Shown here: in pieces, positions 1 through 10,168 of the stretch
Layout: every line of letters begins with the position of its first letter
Position numbering within the stretch: position 1 is the first letter of the stretch
From: Campylobacter volucris
Lineage (GTDB): Bacteria; Campylobacterota; Campylobacteria; Campylobacterales; Campylobacteraceae
Length of the DNA: 64,000 nt
Direction of reading: 5' to 3'
Assembly: GCF_008245045.1 (NCBI RefSeq)
Contig: NZ_CP043428.1
Location: 1,240,001-1,304,000, forward strand
Translations under genes and position numbers: made by a program
The notes under the pieces: model-generated
Databases searched by the model: none
What the model saw: only the letters and a program-made list of their open reading frames with translations
What the model was told of the DNA's origin: nothing

Positions 1-1
1 T

Positions 2-964
2 GCAATTAGTGCAAATTTAAAGATATTATTTTCTTGTGAAGATTGCTTAGTGGTAAATAACAATGCTTCAGCGGTATTTTTAATTTTAAACACTCTAGCA
101 AAAGATTACGAAGTAATTACCTCAAGAAGTGAATTAGTAGAAATTGGAGGGAGTTTTAGAGTACCTGAAGTAATCAACGCAGCAGGAGTTTTACTCAAAG
201 AAGTTGGTACTACAAACAAAACCCACTTGAAAGATTATGAAAACGCCATCTCAGCTAATACCAAAATCATCTTAAAAACACATCGTTCTAATTTTGCTTT
301 TAAGGGCTTTTTTGAAGAAGTTTGCTTAGAACAAATTCATACATTAGCAAAAAAGAAAAAAATAGTTTCTTATTATGATTTAGGTTCTGGTTGGTGTGAA
401 AATTTAAACAAAACTTTGGCTAAAAATGAACCTTGCGTGAAAGATTTATTAAAACATTGTGATATTTTAAGTTTTAGCGGTGATAAACTTTTTGGATCAA
501 CCCAAGCTGGAATCATCCTTGGAAAGAAAAAATACATACAAAAACTCAAAAAAAATCAACTTTTAAGAATGCTAAGGGTTGATAAAATTACCCTAGCTTT
601 GTTAAATCAAACTACAAAAGCTTATTTGCAAAAAGAATATGAAAAAATTCCTACCTTAAAACTTTTAAATGATGATATAAAAACCATAGAAAAAAAAGCA
701 TTATTTGTAAAAGAAAATATCCGCATACCTTGCGAACTTAAAAAATCAAAAAGCTTAGTAGGTGGTGGATCTATGCCTGATAAGACTTTAGAAAGCATGG
801 TTTTAAGCTTCAAAGGAAAAGCTTTAAATTTGCAAGAAAATTTTAGAAAAAATAGCGTGATTGGACGTATTGAAAAAGATGAATTTGTATTAGATTTTCG
901 GACTATTTTAGATAAGGATTTAAACCAACTAATTGATATTATAAAAAAGGTTTTTCATGTATAG
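2..964 (+). CDS. selA: L-seryl-tRNA(Sec) selenium transferase, 5' end outside window
   Basis: PLP enzyme that converts seryl-tRNA(Sec) to selenocysteinyl-tRNA(Sec). The frame is open to the left edge, so 320 residues of a protein usually near 440-460 are visible and the start lies outside the window. The GTG at 50 is internal. The lysine motif SFSGDKLFGSTQAGIILG corresponds to the conserved PLP-lysine region of SelA, and the segment with VNNNASAV near the left edge fits the conserved core. The stop overlaps the start of selB by 8 bp, so the two are translationally coupled. The pair implies that the genome encodes selenoproteins, for example formate dehydrogenase. Confidence 0.95.
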   Translation, partial: AISANLKILFSCEDCLVVNNNASAVFLILNTLAKDYEVITSRSELVEIGGSFRVPEVINAAGVLLKEVGTTNKTHLKDYENAISANTKIILKTHRSNFAFKGFFEEVCLEQIHTLAKKKKIVSYYDLGSGWCENLNKTLAKNEPCVKDLLKHCDILSFSGDKLFGSTQAGIILGKKKYIQKLKKNQLLRMLRVDKITLALLNQTTKAYLQKEYEKIPTLKLLNDDIKTIEKKALFVKENIRIPCELKKSKSLVGGGSMPDKTLESMVLSFKGKALNLQENFRKNSVIGRIEKDEFVLDFRTILDKDLNQLIDIIKKVFHV

Positions 965-2762
965 TATCATCATAGGAACTGCTGGACATATTGATCATGG
1001 TAAAACCTCGCTCATTAAAGCTTTAAATGGCTTTGATGGAGATGATTTAAAAGAAGAGCAAGAAAAAAAGATCACAATTAATCTTAGTTTTTCAAATTTA
1101 AAAAATAAAGATGTAAATATTTCTTTTATAGATGTTCCTGGTCATGAAAATTTGATTAAAACTATGATTAGCGGTGCTTTTGGTTTTAGAATATGTATGT
1201 TTGTAGTAGATATTAATGAAGGCTTAAAAGCTCAAAGCATAGAGCATTTAAAAATTTTAGAATTTTTAGGAGTAAAAGATCTTATACTTGTTTTAACTAA
1301 AATAGATTTATGTGAAAATATCAATCAAAACCAACAAATACTCCTAGATGAGCTAAAAAAATACAAAATTAATATTTTAAAAATTTTTCCAACTAGCATT
1401 TATAAACAAGAAAGTATTAATACTTTAAAAACTTATCTTTTAAACTTAACTCCTAAAAAAAGTGATGAAGATTGTATCTTTAGATATTTTATCGATAGAA
1501 TTTTTTCTTTAAAAGGTATAGGCACCATAGTAACTGGTAGTTTAAATGAAGGTAAAATCAGTAAAAATGAAAAAATATATTGTCTTGAAACTCAAAAAGA
1601 CATCATAGTTAAAAATATACAAGTTCATGATGAAAGTGTGGATGAAATTAGTGCTTATAACCGCGTGGCTTTGAGTTTAAATTCAAACTATCAAGATTTA
1701 AAAAAAGGTTATATTTTAACCAAAAAAGGATTTTTTAAAAGTTTTACAAATATTGATGTGGTAATTTTTTCTAAATCAATCAAACACAAAAGCGAATTAG
1801 AATTTTGCACAGGAAGTAAAAAGATCAATGCTAAAATTTATATTATTAAAGAATTTGAAGATAAAATCTATGCAAGTTTGGAATTTGAAAAAGCTTTGGC
1901 TTTGTGTTTTAATGATAAATTTATTTTACTTCAAAATGGGCGTGTAAAAAGTGGCGGGGTTGTGTTAAATCCTGTAAGCGAACCTTTAAAAAAAGAAATG
2001 AAGATTAAATTTTTACATCTTTTAGAACAGCAAAAAATCATACAAGTATTTGAATTTTTAAAAGATATTCACAAATTTGGCTTTGGCTTATTATCAAGCT
2101 ATCAACGCTTTAAAGTATCTCACCAACAAGCTTTAAAATTAGCTAAAGATTTGAGTGATATTTTTGTAGATGAGCAAGCTTTAAATGTTTATAATCTAAA
2201 CTCTAAACAAGAAATTAAACAATTTATACAATTTATATTTTCTAAAAATCCCAATGCTTTAATATCAGCTCATTCTATATCTTTAAGATTAACTTGGGCA
2301 AGTGAAAATTTTTGTGCATTTATCTTAAAACAGATGGATGAAATTTTAGATTTTAAAGAAGGGGTGTATTTTTTAAAAGGGCAAAATTTTGAAAAATTAA
2401 AAGAAACAAATTATTGTGAAATTTATGAGATTTTAAAAACAGAAGGCATTAGACCTACTGCTCCTTATAATCTTTATGAAAGATTGGGTTTAGATAGAAA
2501 AAATGGAGATTTGATATTTAAAAAACTCAGCAAAGAAAATAAAATCATAAGATTAGCTCATAATATCTTCATAGAAAAAGAAGCTTTAAATTCTTTAATG
2601 GATGAATTTTTATTGCTTTTAAAAACGCAAAATTTAGATGTTAATTTTGTAAAAAATCATTTTAACATCTCAAGAAAATATGCTATTGCTTATTTGGAAT
2701 ATTTAGATAAAAATTTCAAACAAGTGACAAAAGTAGATGAAAAAAGAATACTTAAGTATTAA
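957..2762 (+). CDS. selB: Selenocysteine-specific elongation factor SelB
   Basis: GTPase that delivers Sec-tRNA to UGA codons at a SECIS hairpin. It has 601 residues, the normal size. The G1 motif GHIDHGKT is at residues 10-17, G3 DVPGHE near residue 60 and G4 TKID near 118. EF-Tu-like beta-barrel domains follow, and the C-terminal third is the winged-helix region that binds SECIS. It overlaps the end of selA and is followed by a 44-bp gap before the DsbC-like gene. Confidence 0.95.
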   Translation: MYSIIIGTAGHIDHGKTSLIKALNGFDGDDLKEEQEKKITINLSFSNLKNKDVNISFIDVPGHENLIKTMISGAFGFRICMFVVDINEGLKAQSIEHLKILEFLGVKDLILVLTKIDLCENINQNQQILLDELKKYKINILKIFPTSIYKQESINTLKTYLLNLTPKKSDEDCIFRYFIDRIFSLKGIGTIVTGSLNEGKISKNEKIYCLETQKDIIVKNIQVHDESVDEISAYNRVALSLNSNYQDLKKGYILTKKGFFKSFTNIDVVIFSKSIKHKSELEFCTGSKKINAKIYIIKEFEDKIYASLEFEKALALCFNDKFILLQNGRVKSGGVVLNPVSEPLKKEMKIKFLHLLEQQKIIQVFEFLKDIHKFGFGLLSSYQRFKVSHQQALKLAKDLSDIFVDEQALNVYNLNSKQEIKQFIQFIFSKNPNALISAHSISLRLTWASENFCAFILKQMDEILDFKEGVYFLKGQNFEKLKETNYCEIYEILKTEGIRPTAPYNLYERLGLDRKNGDLIFKKLSKENKIIRLAHNIFIEKEALNSLMDEFLLLLKTQNLDVNFVKNHFNISRKYAIAYLEYLDKNFKQVTKVDEKRILKY

Positions 2763-2806
2763 ATTTAACTCCTTATAATTATAAAAATTTAAAACAAAGG
2801 AAAATA

Positions 2807-3520
2807 ATGAAAAAATCTTTAGCCTTATTAGCTCTAACTAGCTCTTTATTTGCGGCAAATAATGATGAAATAATTAATTTTTTTAAGAAAAATCCTAATT
2901 TAAATGATGCAAAAATAACCATAGTAGAAAGAGAAAAAATTCAAAATAGTGATTTTGAAGCAGTAATTGTAAATTTTGAAATTGCAGGTAAAAATCTTCA
3001 AGAAATAGTCTTTACTCAAGGAAATTTTATCACTACTGAATTAGTAGATATTAAAAAAGGAGAATTTTATTCTCAAGTATTCCAAGCAAAACTTATGGAA
3101 AAACAACAAGCTGAATTTTCAAAAAAAGCTTTAGTGGAATTAAAAAAAGAAAAAATGTTTGTTTCCTTAGGCGATAAAAACAAACCTTTACTTTATGTAT
3201 TTAGTGATCCAGAGTGTCCATATTGTAGAATTCATTTAGATAAAATCGAAGATACTTTAAAAACTCATCAGGTTAAATTTATACTCACTCCAATCCACGA
3301 TACTAGTGCATTTGAAAAATCAGCTTTAATTTACAAAGAAAGTAAAGATGCCAAAGATGATGCACAAAAAATCGCCATAATGAGAAAATACTACGATAAA
3401 GACATTAAAGATTATAAAAAACCAAGCCAAGCTGAAGTAAAAGCTGTAAGAGATAATTTTGAAAAATACTCTAAACTTGGTCTTCGCGCAGTTCCTACTA
3501 TAATCGATGCTCAAAAATAG
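2807..3520 (+). CDS. Periplasmic DsbC-like thiol:disulfide interchange protein
   Basis: 237 residues with an N-terminal signal peptide (MKKSLALLALTSSLFA) and a thioredoxin-fold active site CPYC at about residues 137-140, in the context SDPECPYC. The cis-proline segment AVPTII lies only six residues from the C-terminus, so the last strand and helix of the fold are shorter than in E. coli DsbC/DsbG. I cannot tell whether that is native. Cj1380 next to selB in C. jejuni is the likely equivalent. The start has an upstream AAAGGAAA ribosome site. The stop overlaps the next gene's start by 14 bp, which suggests coupled translation. Confidence 0.85.
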   Translation: MKKSLALLALTSSLFAANNDEIINFFKKNPNLNDAKITIVEREKIQNSDFEAVIVNFEIAGKNLQEIVFTQGNFITTELVDIKKGEFYSQVFQAKLMEKQQAEFSKKALVELKKEKMFVSLGDKNKPLLYVFSDPECPYCRIHLDKIEDTLKTHQVKFILTPIHDTSAFEKSALIYKESKDAKDDAQKIAIMRKYYDKDIKDYKKPSQAEVKAVRDNFEKYSKLGLRAVPTIIDAQK

Positions 3521-4031
3521 TATATTTATCATATTTTTTGCACTTTTTTTAAGTGCTTGTTCGTTTGAAACTAAAGCCCTCATTCAAACTAACAATGAGG
3601 GTATTTTTATACAAGCAAAGAAAAATCAAAGTATCAATTTACACATTCACAATCCCTCAAAAATCCCTAATGATTTAGAAAACAAACTAATTGCAAAATT
3701 TAAAGATTTAAATTTTAATTTAAAAGATAAAAATGCTGATTATGATATTTTTATCAATATAGTGGATTTTAAAAAATATTCTTATGCTCAAAGATTGCGT
3801 TCTTCTAGTGCTAAATTCTTTTTTAATGATTTTGATAGAATTGATGATGTGTTTGAAATGGAAGTAGAAAACTACTATCTTATGCAAGTAAATTTACAAA
3901 TTAATTCACATAATTTATCTCAAAAAACTTCGCTTTTAGCAAGAACTACCCATCTTGGAAATTTAAACGATGTCAAACAAGCCTTAGAAGATAAAATTGT
4001 CGAGCAAATTATAAGCTTTTTTTATTTTTAA
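3507..4031 (+). CDS. Putative lipoprotein of unknown function
   Basis: 174 residues. A hydrophobic signal ends in the lipobox LSAC (cysteine about residue 18), so export and lipidation at the outer or inner membrane are predicted. The mature part is mixed alpha/beta with a repeated polar pattern and ends in a hydrophobic FFYF. It faintly resembles the TraT-like outer-membrane lipoprotein family, but this is a weak impression. The start overlaps the DsbC-like gene, and the 3' end overlaps the convergent mqnA-like gene by 23 bp. Confidence 0.75.
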   Translation: MLKNSIFIIFFALFLSACSFETKALIQTNNEGIFIQAKKNQSINLHIHNPSKIPNDLENKLIAKFKDLNFNLKDKNADYDIFINIVDFKKYSYAQRLRSSSAKFFFNDFDRIDDVFEMEVENYYLMQVNLQINSHNLSQKTSLLARTTHLGNLNDVKQALEDKIVEQIISFFYF

Positions 4032-4677
4032 CGCTAAATAAAAATTTCTTCAATGCTAATTGCTCTTTAGTATCAATTTTATAATAAATTAACCGCAAGT
4101 AATCCTTAATATCGCTTTGAGAAAGCTTTCTTGAGTTAGAATAATTGATCAAAATATATTGGGGTATAAAAATTTTACTTTTAACAAATTGATTCATTAT
4201 TTTTTTATAACTTGAAAAATTTTTCACACAAGAAAATCTAGCAAATACAAAAGGTAAATTTGTTTTTTCATGCCATAATTTACATAAATCAATATAATCA
4301 TTTGGATTTTGCAAATAAAGCTTTAAAGCTCTATCTCCAATAATAACTTCGCCATTTTGTCTTAAAACTTTTGCTAGTGCATTAGAAGTAGCCGAGCTCG
4401 TATCATCTTTGTTTTGAGTATTTTTTTTCACCAAAACACTTTTAACCTTTTTATTTGCACAAATTCCTATATTTAAAGTTTTGTATTTTTTTAAACGACT
4501 TTCTATGCTTGAAATAATCGCAGCATCAACGCGTCTATAATATAAATGCTTATTGAGTTTAGCAGGAACGCCTTTTTTATACTCTGTAGTTTTTTTTACA
4601 TAAGTAGGCAATGGCATTTTTTTAAGATAAATATGCAAAGGAAGTAAATTTAAATAATCAATCTTCCCAAAAATCAT
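4009..4677 (-). CDS. mqnA: MqnA-like chorismate dehydratase (futalosine menaquinone pathway)
   Basis: 222 residues, slightly shorter than typical MqnA (about 230-280). The periplasmic-binding-protein-like fold begins GKIDYLNLLPL and carries the family segment IGDRALKLYL followed by a tryptophan/LPFVFARF motif, which match MqnA proteins. MqnA dehydrates chorismate to 3-enolpyruvylbenzoate, the first step of menaquinone synthesis by the futalosine route that Campylobacter uses. It is last in the minus-strand run gltX-mez-upp-mqnA and its ATG overlaps the upp stop. Assignment rests on remembered motifs. Confidence 0.7.
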   Translation of the reverse strand: MIFGKIDYLNLLPLHIYLKKMPLPTYVKKTTEYKKGVPAKLNKHLYYRRVDAAIISSIESRLKKYKTLNIGICANKKVKSVLVKKNTQNKDDTSSATSNALAKVLRQNGEVIIGDRALKLYLQNPNDYIDLCKLWHEKTNLPFVFARFSCVKNFSSYKKIMNQFVKSKIFIPQYILINYSNSRKLSQSDIKDYLRLIYYKIDTKEQLALKKFLFSVKNKKSL

Positions 4678-5300
4678 AAAGTATTAAACACCCTATCACC
4701 AGCATCACCAAGACCTGGGACTATGTATCCATTTTCATTTAAACACTCATCTATGCTAGCTACATAAATTTTTACATCTTTATGAAATTTATTAAAATTT
4801 TCAAGTCCTATTGGAGAAGCTACTAAACTTATGAATTTTATATCTTTAACCCCATATTTTTTTAAAAGATCACAAGCATTTATAGCCGTAGAGCCTGTTG
4901 CAAACATAGGATCTATAATTATAGCTACTCTTGAACTAGCATCTTTAGGTAATTTTTGAAAATAAAGCTTACTTTCTAAAGTTTGCTCATCTCTAGCAAA
5001 GCCTAAAAAACCCACACTTGCATCAGGTATAAGCTTAAACACACTATCAAGCATTCCCAAAGCTGCTCTTAGTATAGGACAAATCATTATTTTTTGATTG
5101 ATTTTTTTAGCCTTAGTTTTAATTATAGGAGTATTAATACTTACTTCTTTTAAGGTTAAATCTTTTGTAGATTCATATAATAAATAAGAAGTTATTTCAT
5201 CTATTAACATTCTAAAATGAAAAGGCTTAGTGTTTTTATCCCTTAATATAGCTAATTTATGCTCTATTAAAGGATGTGAAACTAAATTTATATTATTCAT
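4674..5300 (-). CDS. upp: Uracil phosphoribosyltransferase
   Basis: 208 residues, the standard length. It makes UMP from uracil and PRPP (pyrimidine salvage). The PRPP-binding loop IIDPMFATGSTAINACDLL is present, and the C-terminal uracil-binding region ends YIVPGLGDAGDRVFNT, as in known Upp proteins. It overlaps mez by 8 bp upstream and mqnA by 4 bp downstream, so it is part of one operon. Confidence 0.97.
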   Translation of the reverse strand: MNNINLVSHPLIEHKLAILRDKNTKPFHFRMLIDEITSYLLYESTKDLTLKEVSINTPIIKTKAKKINQKIMICPILRAALGMLDSVFKLIPDASVGFLGFARDEQTLESKLYFQKLPKDASSRVAIIIDPMFATGSTAINACDLLKKYGVKDIKFISLVASPIGLENFNKFHKDVKIYVASIDECLNENGYIVPGLGDAGDRVFNTL

Positions 5301-6534
5301 TTTTTAAACTTTCAAAATACTTTTTCTCATTAAATTCTTTGATTTTTGCTACTCCATCTTTAAATGCAGCAGCTGCAACTGCTGTACTAACTAAGGCTTT
5401 TACTCTACTATCAAAAGGTTTTGGTATAACATAATCTCTACCAAATTTTAATTCTTCTACACTATAAGCTTGCTTAACCTCATCAGTAATTTCAAGTTTA
5501 GCTAAATCTGCTAAAGCTTTAGCTGCCGCAACTTTCATATTTTCTGTAATTTTTGTAGCTCTAACATCCAAAGCCCCTCTAAAAATAAAAGGAAAACCTA
5601 AAACATTATTGATTTGATTTGGATAATCACTTCTACCAGTTCCTACTATAGCATCGCTTCTTACTCTTTTTACATCTTCAGGCATAACTTCTGGGATAGG
5701 ATTAGCTAGTGCAAAAATCACAGGATCTTTTGCCATAGATAAAATCATCTCATCATTTAAAATTTTTGGAGCACTAAGTCCTAAAAATACATCAGCATCT
5801 TTTAATGCTTCTTGTAAAGTCATTGCTTTAGTATCGCTGACAAATTCTAATTTATATTTATTTAAATCATTTCTTTGGGTATTAACAACACCTTTGCTAT
5901 CTACCAAAATAATATTTTTTACACCTAAATTTCTATACATTCTAGCACTTGCAATACCTGCTGCACCTGCCCCACTAACTACAACTTTAATATCTTCAAA
6001 TTTTTTACCACTAATTTCCATAGCATTTATAAGTCCTGCTGTAGAAATAATAGCAGTTCCATGCTGATCATCATGCATTACAGGAATTCCAAGATCTTGC
6101 AAAGCTGCTTCTATCTCAAAACATTTTGGAGCAGATATATCTTCTAAATTTATCCCACCAAAAGTAGGAGCTATAGTTTTACAAAAAGTAACAATCTCAT
6201 CAACGCTATGTACATCTATTTCTAAATCATAGGCATTTACATTAGCAAATTTTTTAAATAAGCACGCTTTTCCTTCCATAACAGGCTTACTAGCACTAGG
6301 ACCTATATTACCAAGTCCTAAAACCGCACTTCCATCGCTCACTATGGCTACTAAATTTGATTTTGCTGTGTATTTATATGCTAGTTCTTTATCTTTTGCT
6401 ATCTCTAAGCATGGTTGTGCAACCCCAGGAGAATAAGCTAATGATAAATCATGAGCACTATCCATAGGTTTGCGAGCTATCACATCGATTTTACCTCCTA
6501 TGTGATATCTTAAGGCTTCTTCTTTTAAATCCAT
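5293..6534 (-). CDS. mez: NAD(P)-dependent malic enzyme
   Basis: 413 residues, the short bacterial form without the phosphotransacetylase domain. It decarboxylates malate to pyruvate. Visible signatures are [15 protein letters not shown] near the N-terminus, the metal and catalytic region [18 protein letters not shown], and the dinucleotide-binding motif [13 protein letters not shown]. It is one base from gltX upstream and overlaps upp downstream. In Campylobacter it probably feeds gluconeogenesis or amino-acid growth. Confidence 0.95.
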   Translation of the reverse strand: MDLKEEALRYHIGGKIDVIARKPMDSAHDLSLAYSPGVAQPCLEIAKDKELAYKYTAKSNLVAIVSDGSAVLGLGNIGPSASKPVMEGKACLFKKFANVNAYDLEIDVHSVDEIVTFCKTIAPTFGGINLEDISAPKCFEIEAALQDLGIPVMHDDQHGTAIISTAGLINAMEISGKKFEDIKVVVSGAGAAGIASARMYRNLGVKNIILVDSKGVVNTQRNDLNKYKLEFVSDTKAMTLQEALKDADVFLGLSAPKILNDEMILSMAKDPVIFALANPIPEVMPEDVKRVRSDAIVGTGRSDYPNQINNVLGFPFIFRGALDVRATKITENMKVAAAKALADLAKLEITDEVKQAYSVEELKFGRDYVIPKPFDSRVKALVSTAVAAAAFKDGVAKIKEFNEKKYFESLKNE

Positions 6535-7926
6535 TTATTTTTCCTTCATATATTTTAATAAATTCTCCACCCTAAGCTTACATTTTTGCACACCTAAAAA
6601 TTCTAACACTTCAAATATACTAGGACTTACAGAACTTCCAGTTAATGCAATGCGTATAGCTTGAGCTAAATCTTTTAATTTCAACCCATTTTCTTCTAAA
6701 AATTTATTAGTAAATTCTTCAAATTCATGAGCTTTTTTTTGATTTTCCAAAACATTAGCGTATTTTTCCAAATAAGTTAAATTTGTTTCATTAAGAAATT
6801 TATCTATGGCTTTTTGATCGTATTCTTTTGGGTCATTTAGTAACACTTTGGCATTATTGATAATATCGTGTAAATTTTTAGCTCTTTCTCTTAGCATATC
6901 TAGTAAAAAACTAGCATTTTCATATACACTTAGATCAAAACCTAAATCTTTTAATTGTCTATTAATCTCTTCAAAAGGTAAAGTCTTAATATAATGAGCA
7001 TTAAGCCATTCTAGCTTTTTAAAATTATAGCAAGATGCACTTTTATTAATATGATTTGGATCAAAAAATTCTTTCATTTTTTCAATATCAAAAATTTCAT
7101 CATCTCCATGACTCCAACCAAGTCTTACTAAGAAATTTAACAAAGCTTGAGGTAAAATACCCATATTTTTATATTCCATTACATCTGTTGCACCATGACG
7201 CTTAGAAAGTTTTTTACCATCTTCACCATGTATCATAGCAACATGATAAAATTTTGGAATTTTAAAACCAAGTGCTTCATAAAGCACAATTTGCTTTGGA
7301 GTGTTAGATAAATGATCATCACCTCTTATAACATCACTAACTCCCATTAATGCATCATCAATTACAACCGTTAAATTATAAATTGGACTTCCATCGCTTC
7401 TTGCAATTACAAAATCATCTAAAATATCTTCAGCCTGAAAACTCACTTCTCCTTTAATGCCATCTATAAATTTGATTTCTCCGCTGCCAGGAGCTTTTAT
7501 ACGCACTACAGGCTCTATACCGCTTGGTGGTGTTCCTTTAAAATCTCTATATCTTCCATCGTATTTTGGTCTTTGTTTGTTTGCTTCTTGTTTAGCTCTT
7601 AATTCATCAAGCTCTTCTTTACTCATATAACAATAATAAGCTTTACCCTCATCTAATAATTTTTGAATATATTTTTTATAAATATCAAATCTTTGAGATT
7701 GGTATTCTATCTTGCCATCATAATCAAGCCCACACCATTTAAATGCTTCTATAATAGCTTGCGTTGCTTCTTGTGAATTTCTTTTTAAATCAGTATCTTC
7801 AATGCGTAATAAAAATTTACCATTATTTTTTCTTGCATAAAGATAATTATATAAAGCTGTTCTTAATCCTCCAATGTGCAAATATCCAGTAGGAGAAGGA
7901 GCAAAACGCGTAGAAATTTCTTGCAT
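6535..7926 (-). CDS. gltX: Glutamyl-tRNA synthetase (one of two GltX types expected in Campylobacter)
   Basis: 463 residues. Class I signature PSPTGYLHIGGLR (the HIGH motif) is at about residues 10-22, and the KMSKS equivalent is KKLSKRHGATD. The all-helical anticodon-binding domain follows. By position it corresponds to Cj1288c of C. jejuni. Epsilonproteobacteria usually carry two GltX enzymes, one of which misacylates tRNA-Gln, and I cannot say which this is from sequence alone. It heads the gltX-mez-upp-mqnA run and is divergent from the SurA-like gene. Confidence 0.95.
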   Translation of the reverse strand: MQEISTRFAPSPTGYLHIGGLRTALYNYLYARKNNGKFLLRIEDTDLKRNSQEATQAIIEAFKWCGLDYDGKIEYQSQRFDIYKKYIQKLLDEGKAYYCYMSKEELDELRAKQEANKQRPKYDGRYRDFKGTPPSGIEPVVRIKAPGSGEIKFIDGIKGEVSFQAEDILDDFVIARSDGSPIYNLTVVIDDALMGVSDVIRGDDHLSNTPKQIVLYEALGFKIPKFYHVAMIHGEDGKKLSKRHGATDVMEYKNMGILPQALLNFLVRLGWSHGDDEIFDIEKMKEFFDPNHINKSASCYNFKKLEWLNAHYIKTLPFEEINRQLKDLGFDLSVYENASFLLDMLRERAKNLHDIINNAKVLLNDPKEYDQKAIDKFLNETNLTYLEKYANVLENQKKAHEFEEFTNKFLEENGLKLKDLAQAIRIALTGSSVSPSIFEVLEFLGVQKCKLRVENLLKYMKEK

Positions 7927-7991
7927 ATTTTTACCTTTTTTAAATTTTTATTGTTATAATGCTATATTTACACTTAAACAAAGGTTTTAAA

Positions 7992-8819
7992 ATGAAAAAA
8001 TTTTTAATATCATGCTCTTTTGCTGCAAGTATTTTATATGCTCAAAATATAGGTGGAATAGCTATGATAGTAGAAAATGAACCTATTACCATTTATGATA
8101 TAAATCAAGCCATGAAACAACTAAATACTAAAGATAAACAAAAAGCTATAGCTTTTTTGGTAGATGATAGAATTCAAACAAGTGAAGCAAAAAAATTTGG
8201 AATTCAAGTAAGCAATTTTGAACTAAAGAAAAAACTAGATCAAATAGCAAAAGGTAATAATACTGACATAAATGGCTTACAAGCAAAAATGGAAAAAGAC
8301 GGGCTTAGTTTTGAAATTTTCAAAGAACAAGTTAGAAAAGATCTTCAAAGAGAAAAGCTTTATCAAAATATTATGCAAAATGCAAAAATCAACACTGATG
8401 ATGAAACACTAAAACATTTTTATGAAACCAATATTGATAAATTTAGCACTTTTTCTAATGTTGATTTAGTAGTTTATAATTCTAGCAATCCTGAACTTTT
8501 ACAAAAACTTTTAAACAATCCAATGTATAAAAATTCACAAATTAAATCTAAAGCTATTAGTTTAAATGCATCTAGTATCGATCCAAGATTGCTTGCTTTA
8601 CTTAATAATACCAAAGTTGGAAATTTCACTCCTATATTAAATGGGGAAAATACTTATATTATTTATTTTGTAAAAGAAAAATATGGTAAAAATCCTATCG
8701 AATTTGATTTAATCAAAGATCAAATCGCCAATGCATATACTATAAATCAAAAAGAACAAGCTTTAAAAAATCATCTTGATAAAATTAGAGCCAATGCTCA
8801 TATAGAAGAACTAAGATAG
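7992..8819 (+). CDS. SurA-like periplasmic chaperone / peptidyl-prolyl isomerase
   Basis: 275 residues from the ATG at 7992, chosen because it starts the signal peptide MKKFLISCSFAASILYA and has ACAAAGG upstream. The in-frame ATG at 7959 would add a poor leader. The SurA-type N-terminal chaperone domain (residues about 20-150) is followed by a parvulin-like domain that is poorly conserved here, so isomerase activity is not assured. C. jejuni Cj1289 is the positional equivalent and has a SurA-like fold. It would help fold outer-membrane proteins. A hairpin at the 3' end separates it from the convergent accC. Confidence 0.85.
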   Translation: MKKFLISCSFAASILYAQNIGGIAMIVENEPITIYDINQAMKQLNTKDKQKAIAFLVDDRIQTSEAKKFGIQVSNFELKKKLDQIAKGNNTDINGLQAKMEKDGLSFEIFKEQVRKDLQREKLYQNIMQNAKINTDDETLKHFYETNIDKFSTFSNVDLVVYNSSNPELLQKLLNNPMYKNSQIKSKAISLNASSIDPRLLALLNNTKVGNFTPILNGENTYIIYFVKEKYGKNPIEFDLIKDQIANAYTINQKEQALKNHLDKIRANAHIEELR

Positions 8820-8833
8820 ACAAGCTATCTTAG
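8811..8833. terminator. Bidirectional hairpin between the SurA-like gene and accC
   Basis: A 9-bp perfect stem (CTAAGATAG at 8811-8819 with CTATCTTAG at 8825-8833) has a 5-nt loop and sits exactly where the two convergent genes end. The U-tract is weak on both strands, so termination efficiency is uncertain. Confidence 0.6.
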
Positions 8834-8835
8834 TA

Positions 8836-10167
8836 TTAATGTCTTGAAAGATAATTTGTATCATAATTGTTATTTATAAAATCTGCATTATCCATCATCG
8901 CTAAATGAAAATCTTTAGTAGTTTTAATTCCACCTACTATAAGCTCATGCAAGGCTATTTTCATTTTTGCAATCGCTGTGTTTCTGTCTTCACCCCATAC
9001 AACTAATTTTCCTATCATAGAATCATAATAAGGAGGCACGCTGTAATCTTGATAACAATGGCTTTCCATTCTTACATTGCGTCCTGCTGGAGCTACATAT
9101 TTTGTAATTTTACCTGGGCATGGTAAGAAAGTTTTAGAATCTTCTGCAGTGATTCTACATTCTATAGAGTGACCTTTAAGCTTAATCTCTTCTTGTTTTG
9201 GCAAAGGATAACCCTCAGCTACTTTAATCATAAGCTCAATTATATCTATACCGCTTACCATTTCACTTACACAATGCTCAACTTGTAAACGCGTATTCAT
9301 TTCTATAAAATAAAAATCTAAATTTTTATCCACTAAAAATTCAAAAGTACCCGCACCCTCATAATCAATCGCTTTAGCAGCTTTGACTGCAGTTTCATGA
9401 AGTCTTGCTCTAGTTTTTTCATCTAATAAAATCGCAGGAGATTCTTCTATAAGTTTTTGATGTCTTCTTTGCATAGAACAATCTCTTTCTCCAAGATGAA
9501 TCACATTGCCAAAACTATCTCCTATAACTTGCACTTCTATATGGCGTGGATTTTGTATATATTTTTCCATATACATAGTTCCATCTCCAAATGCACTCAT
9601 AGCCTCACTCTCAGCTGACCAATATGCTTTTTCTATATCTTTTTCACTTTCTACAACACGCATACCGCGACCGCCACCACCTGCTGCAGCTTTTAAAATA
9701 ACAGGATAACCTATTTCTTTTGCTAGTTTTTTAGCCCCTTCGACTCCATTTAAAGCCCCATCACTTCCTGGTATAACTGGTACTCCTGCTCTTTGCATAA
9801 CTTGTTTTGCTTTACTTTTATCACTCATTAAAGCCATAGCAGCTACCGAAGGACCTATAAATTTGATATTATGTTTAGCACAAATTTCTACAAAATTTTG
9901 ATTTTCACTCAAAAAACCATATCCTGGGAAAATAGCATCAGCTTCGCTTATTTCAGCAGCACTTATAATAGCTGGTATGTTTAAATAACTTTCTGAGCTT
10001 CTTGCACTTCCTATGCAAATACTAGCATCAGCATATTTTAAATATAAAGCATCTTTATCTGCGGTTGAATACACACAAATTGCTTTTTTACCCATTTCTT
10101 TGATGGTTCTTAAAGCTCTTAATGCGATCTCTCCACGATTTGCAATTAAAACTTTTTTGATTTCCAT
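8836..10167 (-). CDS. accC: Acetyl-CoA carboxylase, biotin carboxylase subunit
   Basis: 443 residues from the ATG at 10167, which is 1 nt after the accB stop. This start gives the family N-terminus MEIKKVLIANRGEIALR; a longer frame to 10203 lies inside accB and is rejected. It carboxylates the biotin on AccB using ATP and bicarbonate, the first step of fatty-acid synthesis. ATP-grasp motifs include KAAAGGGGRGMR and the catalytic segment FIEMNTRLQVEH. It is in an operon with accB. Confidence 0.97.
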   Translation of the reverse strand: MEIKKVLIANRGEIALRALRTIKEMGKKAICVYSTADKDALYLKYADASICIGSARSSESYLNIPAIISAAEISEADAIFPGYGFLSENQNFVEICAKHNIKFIGPSVAAMALMSDKSKAKQVMQRAGVPVIPGSDGALNGVEGAKKLAKEIGYPVILKAAAGGGGRGMRVVESEKDIEKAYWSAESEAMSAFGDGTMYMEKYIQNPRHIEVQVIGDSFGNVIHLGERDCSMQRRHQKLIEESPAILLDEKTRARLHETAVKAAKAIDYEGAGTFEFLVDKNLDFYFIEMNTRLQVEHCVSEMVSGIDIIELMIKVAEGYPLPKQEEIKLKGHSIECRITAEDSKTFLPCPGKITKYVAPAGRNVRMESHCYQDYSVPPYYDSMIGKLVVWGEDRNTAIAKMKIALHELIVGGIKTTKDFHLAMMDNADFINNNYDTNYLSRH

Positions 10168-10168
10168 T

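Noticed and set aside
3507-3520. Frameshift truncating the DsbC-like gene
   Set aside because: The following frame starts a separate lipoprotein with its own signal and lipobox. The short C-terminus of the DsbC-like protein is therefore noted but not called a break.
9506-9709. Open frames of 60-160 codons opposite accC, pseB, hisF and others
   Set aside because: They lie antisense to strong genes, have no ribosome site and contain low-complexity composition typical of mirrored AT-rich codons.
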